DNA of 64,000 nt from Isoetes taiwanensis. Its lineage: Eukaryota; Streptophyta; Lycopodiopsida; Isoetales; Isoetaceae. The stretch lies in assembly GCA_021234155.1 (NCBI GenBank), contig JAJEKV010000049.1, positions 2,139,487 to 2,203,486 on the forward strand, written 5' to 3'. The notes under the pieces were generated by a model that was not told the origin of the DNA, searched no databases, and worked only from the letters and a program-made list of their open reading frames with translations. Position numbers and translations under genes: made by a program. Shown piece after piece: positions 44,572 through 54,086 of the stretch (positions are counted from its first letter, which is position 1; each line of letters begins with the position of its first letter).

Positions 44572-46687
44572 GAGAAAACCTTGCCCTGTTGACACTATTA
44601 TAGACCAAAGGATCATGATGTTTTGCTGTAGCGGTTGGAGGCTGATCATGTTCATCAGGGATATAATTAGGGAGAGGATCTTCGTCTGGTTCTTGAAGTT
44701 CGTCTTGGGCTGAACTTGAAGTAGAGGTTCCTCCTGCACACCAGTCATCAATCTCTCCAAAGCTGACCTCTAAATCTGTAAATGGTGATCCGCTGTTGTA
44801 GACTCCCCCATAATAAATGTCCTCATTAAAAGTAACATCCCCAATGCGACAAATGATCAATCTGTTAGTGTCAAGATGATACAATCTGTAGGCTTTTGCT
44901 GTTAAAGAGTATCCAACATGGATACATCGCACGCTCTTTTCCTCCAGCTTATGGCGCTTCTCAGCAGGGATAAGGGGATATGCTAGACATCCGAAAATTC
45001 TCAAATGCCCGATTGAAGGTACCTGATTGTGCCATAAGAAATGAGGCGTAGATCCTTGCAAAGCTGAAGTGGGCAGCCTATTACGAAGGTATGCTGCTGT
45101 CATCACCACCTCGCCCCAAAACTTGTCCGGCATCCCTGCAAACTGTAACATAGATCGAGCACTTTCAATCAACGTGCGATTCATTCTTTCCGCCACTCCA
45201 TTCTGCTGCGGTGTATATGGAGTGGTATGTTGGTGAATTATGCCATGTTCTTGTAAGTATTTGTCAAAGTGATTGGAGAAGAACTCTCCCCCATTATCTG
45301 TACGTAGCATCTTAATCTTCTTGCCAAATTGGGTCTCAACTTGTGCTTGAAATTCCCTAAACATGTCAAATACTTCTGATTTTCTTGCTAGTAACCGAAC
45401 AATGACAAATCGTGAGAAGTCGTCGATGAAAGTTAGCAGGTATCTTTTGTTTCCTATGGAAAGACTGCGCATGGGGCCACAAACATCGGAATGTATCAGC
45501 TCCAAGATGTCTGTTGCACGCTCACTCTCACCAACGGGAAATGTGCCTCTTTTGTGCTTACCCATTATACAAGCCTCACACTGCTCCATTTCGTCATCAT
45601 CACCAATAGTGAAGTCCACAGCTTGCTGATCCCTATGTAGCTGCTTAATGGCTTGTATATTCACATGACCCAATCGATTATGCCATAGCTGTAAGGCATT
45701 CATCCCTTGTCGTACATGCAAGGCCTGATTTGGAATCCTAATCTGCACATCTAATTTATACAATCCATCTTTGCGGCTGCCACTGGCTACTTGCACTCCT
45801 TCTTCATTCATTATAGTGCATCTTGTCCGCGTAAATGTCACTGTCATCCCTGCGTCTGTTATCTTCCCAATTGAAAGGAGAGTCTGACTCAATCCAGGCA
45901 CATATTTCACATCATGAATTTGTCTTGCTGTTGTCCCCATCATTACTGTAATGCTGCCTTGGCCACTGACCCTGTATGCTCGATTGTCTCCAACATAGAC
46001 CTGCTGCTCTGTTTTAGAGACTTCATATATGTCGAAAATATCTCTAACTGGAGTCATGTGCATGGTTGCTCCTGAATCCAGCCATATGTCTCGAATCTGA
46101 TCCATCCTTGGCGATGAGCTGACCATAAATAATTTCTCGCCATTCTTGTTATCATCCTTTCTGAAATTCCTTGGTGGAAATCTGACTCTTTCCGTTGATA
46201 GCATTCTCGTCCTGCAATCCTTGGCCATGTGGCCAGGTTTACCACATCGAAAGCATGATGTTCTATTCCTGTTTTGCATGCTTGCTTCGCCTCGAAAACT
46301 GCCATATGCTCCTGGGCTTCTGTTCATACTGCCATATCCACCTAGATTTTTGTTTGCACTGTTTGCATTGGTAAAGGAGTCTCTAGTCTGCATGGGTTTC
46401 CTTCCAAGCCATCTCTTCTTATTTTTAATCATGAATGCTGAGTTCTTTGCATTCCCCTCTAGTTTTAGCTTTCGCTCTTCCTCCAACAAGGCTGCAACTA
46501 AAGTATCCATGGACTGATTTGGTATGTTCGTCAAAGCTGTCACTGCGGATCTATAATCTGTTGCCAATCCCTTTAAGAGCACTGCCGTCTGATCTTCTAT
46601 TGAAACCTTTGCATTTACTCTTGCTAACTGTATGACGAGAGCACGCAAGCGGCTTAAAAATTCTGGGACTGATTCTCCAGAAGTCAT
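44572..46687 (-). pseudogene. Copia gag-protease-integrase part, open for about 700 codons
   Basis: From 46687 the frame gives the gag C-terminal half (SVPEFLSRLRALVIQL), zinc knuckle C145-x2-C148-x4-H153-x4-C158, protease active site D204-S205-G206 (WLDSGATMHMT), the GAG-pre-integrase HHCC finger (H336, H341, C370, C373) and an rve integrase with D401, D464 and E500 (D-x35-E), followed by GVAERMNRTL and a Copia integrase C-terminal region (RIFGCLAYPLIP). It ends at the nested insertion, where the last few codons and stop come from the insert. The N-terminal third of gag lies upstream in shifted frames (46700-46900: AKALEWDRERE, KENWEAMVNAFKDRTLENL), so translation from a normal gag start is broken. 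Confidence 0.94.
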
Positions 46688-46909
46688 GTGAAGGTCAAAG
46701 AATTGTTGTTTTCGTGACAGTTCACAAGTTTTCTAGTGTCCGATCCTTGAATGCATTCACCATTGCTTCCCAATTCTCTTTGGCACCCTTCTTGGATCTA
46801 TCAAGTGCACATGTTCTTCCCCAAGAGCAAGCCCGATTGTGGTAATTGCTCTCTCTCTCGATCCCATTCTAAAGCCTTGGCTGCCTCTGTTGGCCTTATT
46901 TCTGTGCCA

Positions 46910-47073
46910 TCTTAAGAATAGATGAAACAGAAGAATGGTGGAGAATAGGTAGTTGGATCTTGTATTAAGAAATACTGAAATATACAGACAGATGCGACTC
47001 TTCCTAAACCGTTATGACTAAATATATGACGTGGACTGACACGTATGATCCTGCTGACTCACTATTTCTAACA
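46910..47073 (-). repeat. Copia 5' LTR (164 bp)
   Basis: Matches the 3' LTR, apart from lacking a short segment present at about 38530-38540. The internal side starts TGGCACAGAAAT, which fits a tRNA-Met primer site only poorly, so the primer-binding region may be decayed. Confidence 0.92.
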
Positions 47074-47078
47074 TTTAT
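47074..47078. repeat. Copia target-site duplication, right (TTTAT)
   Basis: Pairs with 38455-38459. Confidence 0.9.
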
Positions 47079-48498
47079 GGAGTCCATATCACATAAATTC
47101 CTGTAATTCCTAGACAGTTGCCTATATATACACCAAGCTATTGCAAGAAAGATGCTACATATATAAGATCACAATTGATTACACAGTGCATGGAAGAAGG
47201 AATTAGCTTATACAGCCTTGTGAACACTGATGCAAAATGAGGATTATGTAAAAGAGTTAAAGAAGATATACTATGCAACAAGTAGGATGCACACCAACTG
47301 TAGAGGATCGGTGGGCTGTAGAAGAATCATGAGATGAGTAATAATTAAGTATGATGAATTAACGCCTATCACACTTCCCCTCTGATATTAATCACCTTCT
47401 TGTCAATCTTTGTTTAAGAACCTTTGCTAAATTAAAAAAAGGGTTTTGTGAAAATGCAAGAGCAAACATCCTAATCCGAATATCTAACATCAATGCAACT
47501 CAAAATTATTAACTTCAAATGCATTTTGATGAGAATTTACCATTTGTTTCTGCAATCGATAATGCTTCCCTTGATTTTCCAAAGATCCACCTCTCATCTG
47601 CTTAATTTATAATGTTACAATTCAGGCATGCCATGAGACAAGTCTAGAAGACAGAGTTACATACAGAGCTCACAGTAATCCGATCAGCATCAGCATCGCA
47701 TGCACGATGCAAAACATCATGGTGGTTTGTCTTGTGCGAATTTTTCCCATTGTAAAGTAATGTCGTTAAATATGCCATCACGCTTATTAACTTTGCTAAG
47801 AGTGTAATTACATTTTGACATGCAAAAAAAAATCACCACTGCCTACCTTACTATCTGCTGATCATTTGAAAGGATGCCCACATCGTTTCACAGATCTCAG
47901 CACCCCATATTAATCTCAAGAACAAATTTGAACCTGATTTGTGGAGCCAGATATTCCACACAACGGATCTTGTAAGGCTCCATGCTTCTGCCATTTAAGG
48001 CAGAAAGGCATTTGAGGCATTGCTAGCTCTTGCCTATAAAATGAAGCTTACCACAGAATGTGCTTCAGCACTGATGGATTATAGAGATGGGGAGCTTATT
48101 TAATCCGGTGATAGCCAAGGAGTCCGGTTGATGCATCCTTCCAGAGCTCGAAGAAAGAAAGAAAGAAAGAAGATGTAAATTTCGGCCTTCCTATGAAGAT
48201 TGCTGAACTTGAAGAAGCATCCCGTGGGATCGGCCAAATGAATCCAATTTAAAATGCCTGACGCCGGAGGCGAACGTTGCACATGCCATAGCTTGAGTTA
48301 GGAAAGTTCAGCTGAGGTGGACTGAGTTCGACTTACGTGAGAACCCACGTGGATAGCTTAGAATTGCATGGGCAATCCTGCTAATCAGAAGATGAAAAAA
48401 GCACGCCATAGCTGACCTTGCTCCGCCGATGCTCACTACCATAGGCAAAAATGGTCCCAAAGGGGCTGCCAAGGAAGCATTATATATATCGGATGTCG
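47079..48498. other. Intergenic; no gene supported
   Basis: AT-rich, with a short (GAAA)n tract near 48153-48170. No coding motif, RNA or transposon end was recognised. Confidence 0.5.
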
Positions 48499-48614
48499 TC
48501 ATGTTTAAGCCACAGGTATATTTGTGGTATATCCAGGTCTTTGATATGTCATAGCCACGTCAGAAAAAAAAAATACACGACGTTTTTGTGGACTTAGCGT
48601 TGGCTTAAACATGC
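48499..48614. repeat. Small foldback, 13-bp arms
   Basis: CATGTTTAAGCCA at about 48500 and its exact reverse complement at about 48602 enclose about 90 bp. It could be a MITE; no target duplication was identified. Confidence 0.5.
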
Positions 48615-48753
48615 CCATGCCTGACATTTATAGTATTAATTTGTGAAGCATCATTTGAAGCGCCATAGCTGCATTATAGTCGTAGAGCCATCACACACCT
48701 ACGCACGGAAGGAAAAAGAAGTGCGAGAAAAAAAACTCCCAATTTCCATGTTG

Positions 48754-48832
48754 TGGGGGCATGGTCATTGGTCCCACATTCGATTGTGGTGGTGACTGCT
48801 TTCGGAATGTGGTCCCAATGACCATGCCCCCA
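48754..48832. ncRNA. Strong hairpin, 28-bp arms, 23-base loop (possible small-RNA precursor or foldback)
   Basis: 48754-48781 (TGGGGGCATGGTCATTGG...) pairs with 48805-48832 with only two mismatches. Arm length and loop size are in the range of plant microRNA or young inverted-duplication precursors. I do not recognise a known miRNA, and no transcription evidence can be read from sequence, so a plain foldback is equally possible. Confidence 0.4.
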
Positions 48833-49506
48833 TACAAAAGGCCTATTTGGAACCAATAAGCTGCTTTGTTGTGTTTGAACATCAGAACTATGACTAAGTG
48901 ATTGCAAGCAAAAATCATATACATGCTTGACGATCAAGAACTATACCTGACAATCACGAAAACATTTTGTGATAAACATCAAAGAAGACGGATTGTGGAT
49001 TAGTCGGACAAGACAGATCATGCAATAAAGGTCAAAGAACAACCAAAACTTAGAAACATGGACTTTTCGCGAATCTTCAATGGTCCACGTCGAATCTTTT
49101 TTTCACACGTCCATATTTCCTTCAACGGCTGAATTTTTTCTTAGTCCAGGTTGGACTTTTTGGATGACATATCATAATTTTCATGAGGCATATTTTTATG
49201 ATATGATACAAGTGCGTGTACTATTTAGGGATGATACAATACAATCTCTAAAACCATTGGAAGCAATACCACCATTATTTCCATAAAAGTGATACATTAG
49301 AAATGTGGTAAGAGCTAGATTGAGAGGAACGAAATCTTTAATTGAAGATAGAAATATGGCAAGAGCTAGATTGAGAGAGAAATATTTGACAAATTGACAA
49401 ATTGAAGATAGAAAACTAAGGTCCACCTTAAGAACAATAGCCCAAGCACTTGGGATCTCGTTTGAACTAGAGCTTTTAGTATCATCTGTAAAATTTAATA
49501 TTATCA
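48833..49506. other. Intergenic; no supported feature
   Basis: A loosely duplicated segment (GGCAAGAGCTAGATTGAGAG-like) occurs at about 49310 and 49356. Nothing coding was seen. Confidence 0.45.
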
Positions 49507-49518
49507 TATAAGGATATC

Positions 49519-50113
49519 ATTAGGGATCTTATATTACTTTTGACTCTTTAAGATTCTACGGGACACCACATGCTTGCAGGAGAATGCTCTATTTTTTAGA
49601 AAAGTTAGGCAAAACACAAACATTCAAATTTCTTTCTATTGGTTATGCTTTTATTACGTTTAAATGCAAGCAATGGTATTTAACGTAAAGATATAGGCGT
49701 TCATTTGCTTCATGTGTATCACGGTGCTTGGCGGCTCTTGCGGCGGCGAGCCTGCATCCGTCGTGGCTTGGTTGGTGTGGCTGATTTAGGCGGCGGCGGT
49801 TGTGGATCTTCGGGGGATTGTGACTGCGGCCTCTCGATTCCTCGACTTCGGTACAAGCTATTTCAAAGCTTTACGGTGTTCCGGGGATTAGTAGAGCGGA
49901 AGCTTGCCATTTGGCGAGGACTTCTTGGGTGTTGTAGATGGTGATGGTGGGTTTTGTATGCGGCCGATAGAGTTGCGGTTTTTTACGTGAGTTTGTTGTG
50001 GAGTGTCGAGGTATATTTGTCTCTTGGGAGGCGATTCTCCTTCCTCCTCACTTGCTTTGTAACATTACCATTCTTTTAATATATTGATGACACAGTTCTT
50101 CAAAAAAAAAAAA
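49519..50113 (+). mobile_element. Non-LTR-like 3' end with poly-A tail
   Basis: A GC-rich block (49725-50040) in AT-rich surroundings ends CATTCTTTTAATATATTGAT, GACACAGTTCTTC and a run of about 12 A, the typical 3' end of plant LINE/SINE-type retroposons. ATAAGGATATCA occurs just before the proposed insert (49507-49518) and just after the A-tail (about 50118-50129), a possible 12-bp target duplication. No reverse-transcriptase motif is left. Confidence 0.45.
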
Positions 50114-50352
50114 TGTCATAAGGATATCAAACTTTAGTACTTGAATTCCCAAAATGTCAATTATTGAGGCAATGGACATTCAAAACACAAATACGCAAAT
50201 TACATGGAATGCAATGGTTCTATGACAACATAGAACCATCGGCCAAAGATTGTAGTTTGTTTTGCTATAAGAGTCTTCCCAAGAAAGACAAATTATTGGT
50301 TTAACAAATGGGCTACTACTTTCTGAATCAACATTGAGCCAGATTACAAAAT
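50114..50352. other. Short spacer between the retroposon-like block and the LTR
   Basis: No feature recognised. Confidence 0.4.
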
Positions 50353-51931
50353 TGTGACGTTCCACGTATTTATACGGTATACGTATAAATATACTAACAC
50401 GTCACCCAGTAAGGATACGCCACCATGGGGTATTTTAACCTAGGGGGTTGACCTAAAAGGGATTAATTTAGCTATGCTAAATTAATTATTAAAGGATAAT
50501 TACCTATAATTAAGGAAATAGTATTTAATTAACTCAATTAAGTTAATTAATTACTTAGGAAGGTGCCACCTGGCAAATTCGATTGGCTAACATTGGGGCA
50601 TCAACATGGAACCCTCATCCCATTTGACCCCAAAATCGAGCCAAGAGGAGGAGCAGCTGAGCGCCAGGTTGTTGAAGCTGTTGCTGAGTGCCCAAGTTTG
50701 CTAAACACCCAAGTCTTTGAAGATGGAAGCACCCCATGATAATGGATCAAGTCGAAACTCGGGTAAGAGGGTAGTCAAGCTTGAGATTTGTAGGATAGCG
50801 CTTCAGTTAGTCCTCTTTGATTATCTTTGTTAGGACTAACCCTTCTTTGATAGATGGGATTACATTTCGATTATGGATTTTGCTTTGATACGTATGGATG
50901 GATGAATTTATGATAGTTTTCTCCGTTAGCCTTCCGTAAAGCAGGGATTAGAGGGGGGTAGAGACCTCTGCGCCTTATGCACTTAGTATGCTCCTAGTAG
51001 GCCCTTTAATTCCCAAGTAATGCGGCTTGTGCACAAGAGACCACCGAGTCGTGTATGCTATGGAATTGCTTAGCACCAGAGAAGGGACGCAGTGGTGAAG
51101 CGGAGGTGGGGTCTTGCACGAACATACAAGGCTCCTGGGACTCCTACAGTGGGCTAGGCCTGATAGCTGGTCACGTAGAGGGCCGGGTATGGGTCTGACA
51201 CTCCCTGGGTGCAGAGGTGTGACCCGTATGGGGCATCCTGTACTTTGAGTAGACTTAGGGTGAGTAAGTCGGGTATGGATGCGGGGGTCACTGATGCGGC
51301 ACGTATTCTCTAGTTCACCCATGGAACCGCTGTGATCCTGGAAGGGGACATTTCCCTGACCTGCCTCATCGGACCAGGGCTTCATGAACCCTGGAGTAGG
51401 CTCGAAGGGTGATACCTTGAGTCTGCGTCTCCGGAAGGCTATAGTGATGCCATAGCATGATTCGACTCATCTGCAAAGTGTGCACAGGAGGGGCTGATGG
51501 AGTGGACAACCCTAGCCGATGTTCTATGCCAGCCAACGCCATGTCAAGATTCGGTCTCATCTCTTGAGACCTAGCCGTCAGTCGATCCTCACGGGAGTCT
51601 GAGCCGGGGTAGAACCATGGGGTTGGGGTGTTTTCCCTAGTATTAAATGCATCTTCTTTGTTGTTGCCAGTTGGATGGATGTGCCACCCTTCGTGGTGGT
51701 ATTTATGATATGATTACGTTGTATGTTAACCTTGTATTCACGCTTCTGCGACATAGGAGCCCCATTGAAGGGGTGGGCCGAATGACCCCTCTGTGTCCTT
51801 CACTCGAGCATCTTTCCACAGATGGCCCGAGTTAGACAGAGGGCCCTGCTCATGGTGAGATGGTTACCATGGGAGGGGAAAGTCCCCGTATGTATACGGC
51901 CGAGCGTCGTATATGTTCTGGGAGCGTCACA
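50353..51931 (+). repeat. 5' LTR of a second LTR retrotransposon (about 1.58 kb)
   Basis: Begins TGTGACGTTCCACG and ends GGGAGCGTCACA: TG...CA borders with a 7-bp inverted TGTGACG/CGTCACA. A primer-binding site follows directly. The composition (GC-rich, few stops in places) differs from its flanks. No second LTR copy is visible in the window, so the 3' end is lost or lies elsewhere. Confidence 0.8.
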
Positions 51932-51932
51932 G

Positions 51933-51944
51933 TGGTATCAGAGC
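51933..51944 (+). promoter_or_regulatory. Primer-binding site, tRNA-iMet type
   Basis: TGGTATCAGAGC directly after the LTR end is the canonical plant retrotransposon primer-binding site complementary to the 3' end of initiator tRNA-Met. It fixes plus-strand orientation and the LTR boundary. Confidence 0.92.
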
Positions 51945-52572
51945 ATGGTTTTAGGAAACCAAACTACTGCACTGGCTACATACTAACTCGTTAGATCGCT
52001 AGTTAGTGAGTGAGGATCTTTGAGTAGCTTGTGATTTTGGGTGGTGTAGTAGAAGCTGTTTTGGTAGATTTAGTGTGGTTTATGTTGGTTTTTGGGATGT
52101 GTACCCGGCGTGAGACCCTAACCCTAATCGGCGGGCAGGGGGTACCCGGGTGTTGCTAGTGATGGTGGCGAGGTCGCGGGAGGGTCTGCCCGCAGACCTA
52201 ATTTTTGAAAAAAAAAAAAAAAAGAAAAAAAAAACCCTAACCCTAATCGGCGGGAGGCGGGGGGGTACTGGGCGTCTCACGGCCGACCATAAGCGGAGTT
52301 CGCGATAGGGGGCCCTTGAGGAAGACCCTAAAAAGCGACTCCCGCCACTTTGAAAAATTTTTACTTAAAAAAATATATATATTTTAGGGGTAAAGTTTTA
52401 AAGTTAAGGGTAACGTCTCTTTTCTTTCTCTCAAATGTTCTGTTGCTCTTCTGTGCTCCGCCTGACCGCCATAGCCGCCGGAACCGAAGCTCTCTTCTGC
52501 CATAGCCATTTCTACCTGTAACCTCGTTTCTCGTCCTCCTATTCCAAGCGCCCACTCAGCGCCCACCCATCC

Positions 52573-53156
52573 ATGGTGGAGGAACCCAAGCAAGTGTATA
52601 AGAGCCTGCCTCGCTATTCTAGATGCTCCATAGCTTCCCGATGGCGAACTTTTGCCGCCCAAACCCATCGGCCCGGCGGAAGCCAAAAGGAGTTGTTGGA
52701 ACACTTTGCTAAGCGTTTTTTATGAAGGGGCTAAGATACCATACCCTCTCTTCTGCTATAATGGCGCCAGTATATAAGCTTAACGCCCGGTAGAATCCCA
52801 ACAAGTAAATGAGGAAGCAGATGGCGTCCAGCATTACACACGATTTTGTCCACCAGAAGGGGATGAGCAAGCTGAAGCTGAGGCCATACAGATGCAGGCC
52901 CATAAGATCCTACAAATGGCACAAGAAGCTGACCGACGATGGATTGCAACCGATGACCCTGCTGCGCAAGCTTTAGGGTACCGTTATCTTGGTAACGAGA
53001 TGTGTCTCTTTAATGGTGGGTCATATACCATCCCATCCTTTTTCTTATGAGGAGGAAACTAATCGTATTATTTGGGAAGCGGGTCGCCCCATTTTTCATC
53101 GTCGAGTTCGGGCTGTTGAGCGGGACATGCGAGGCCAATCCCCACGGTATTTTTAA
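52573..53156 (+). pseudogene. Unrecognised coding-like fragments in the LTR-element interior
   Basis: Three protein-like stretches: 52573-52725 (MVEEPKQVYKSLPRYS, RWRTFAAQTHRPGGSQKELL); 52856-53050 (DEQAEAEAIQMQAHKILQMA, ATDDPAAQALGYRYLGNEMC, NGGSYTIPS); and, in another frame, 53043-53156 (YEEETNRIIWEAGRPIFHRR, VRAVERDMRGQSPRYF). The last two look like consecutive parts of one protein separated by a frameshift near 53045. Amino-acid use is protein-like, but I cannot name the family. They could be a diverged gag or captured host exons. Confidence 0.4.
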
Positions 53157-53614
53157 GAGCTTAAGCGAAGAAGAGGCGTTGGATAGCCGAGGGGAAAAAC
53201 GGCGGAGGAGCAGCAACACTCGGGCACAATCACGGAGGGCAACTCACTTGGCGAGAGGAGGTCGCTAAGCTCGCGTGAAGATACCCTCCATGCAACAAGT
53301 GGAACGTGAGCACGCTCGAAACGAATGCAAGATGAAGCGGAAGCGGATAACGAAGAAGCAACCGCAGGCGGTTAAGGAGCGGCTTAGGAAACAAGAAGCG
53401 AGGCGGGACCGTCTAGACCACGCCACCTCGAAGGTAATCCTTTTTCCCCGAAAAGCGAAAGAGTATGGCCGTAAGTGGGTGCTTTCCGATGCATGGGGAT
53501 CAACTAAAGACGGGGTGGGGTCACAAAGGTCGCGAGGGAGACAATCGGGCGGGATGAAATCACCGAAAGGCCCGGCACAAGGACAGCGAGGGAAAACTAT
53601 TCCGAGCCCCCCAG

Positions 53615-53916
53615 AACCAAAGAGAAAGCATCAGTACAAAGCAGGTACGGTGGCACTGCGGGAGATACGGAAGTACCAGAAGTCCACTGACTTTCTGCTA
53701 CGAAAACTTCCTTTCCAATGCCTGGTCCGGGAAATCGCCCAAGAATATAAGACGGACCTGCGGTTTTGTACATCATGATCCCGCACTTCGTGCGGCGAAG
53801 CTTATCTGGTGGCCCTCTTTGGGGATGCCAACTTATGTGCCATCCATGCTAAACGTGTCACTATAATGCCGAAGGATCTTCAGTTAGCACGCTGGATCCG
53901 TGGGGAACGGCCGTGA
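53615..53916 (+). pseudogene. Histone H3-like sequence with in-frame stop
   Basis: The frame reads [44 protein letters not shown]; then a TGA at 53776-53778; then, still in frame, [39 protein letters not shown] and a stop. This is the whole H3 histone fold, from alpha-N to the C-terminus. The RKLPF and KTDLRF blocks follow canonical H3, not the centromeric variant. The segment between DLRF and EAY is altered and two residues short. The basic tail upstream (open from 53275) does not match the canonical H3 tail. No introns are present, which suits a retrocopy. The stop makes it a pseudogene. Its place 1.7 kb behind an LTR primer-binding site suggests transduction or insertion into the element. 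Confidence 0.85.
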
Positions 53917-54086
53917 GGATGTAAATTTGTAAGATGTATATACTTTTTTGTGTATCAATCTAAAAACTAAGTTTTTGACTCTTCTTTCTACATTGTAATA
54001 ACCAAATTTCTTTTCTTGTTGATATTACTATTTAAGATTTCGAGAAGAAAAAAATAGTAATAATAATAATAATAAAAGAAAAACTA

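Larger units (their letters stand above)
38460..47073 (-). mobile_element. Copia LTR retrotransposon, nested insertion inside, 5-bp TSD
   Basis: Minus-strand element bounded by LTRs of 164 and 173 bp and a perfect TTTAT duplication. Domain order gag zinc knuckle, protease, integrase, reverse transcriptase, RNase H is diagnostic of Copia. A polypurine tract (GATGGGGGAG) sits directly before the 3' LTR. The N-terminal gag region between 46687 and the 5' LTR is shortened and frameshifted, two more frameshifts lie in the reverse transcriptase, and a 4.17-kb DNA element interrupts pol. It cannot be autonomous now. The two LTRs are close to identical apart from an indel of about 10 bases and a few substitutions, so insertion was not very old. 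Confidence 0.95.
51945..54086 (+). mobile_element. Interior of the second LTR element; no gag-pol recognised
   Basis: Leader-like sequence up to about 52400, including two copies of ACCCTAACCCTAATCGGCGG (52108 and 52233), an A-tract at 52208-52233, and then fragments of open frame in several phases. None is a recognisable gag, protease, integrase or reverse transcriptase, whereas a histone H3-like sequence is present. Non-autonomous derivative with acquired sequence, or an LTR fragment next to unrelated DNA. Confidence 0.5.

Noticed and set aside
48674-48937. Two overlapping minus-strand open frames near 48.7-48.9 kb as small genes
   Set aside because: They span the 28-bp inverted repeat and show no conserved motif or codon structure.
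52108-52252. CCCTAACCCTAA-like stretches as interstitial telomere repeats
   Set aside because: Only two short copies occur, each embedded in a longer duplicated leader segment (with TCGGCGGG), which fits LTR-element leader duplication better than telomeric DNA.
53615-53916. Centromeric histone CENH3
   Set aside because: The RKLPF block, loop 1 length and the [19 protein letters not shown] segments follow canonical H3. CENH3 has a longer loop 1 and diverged residues there.
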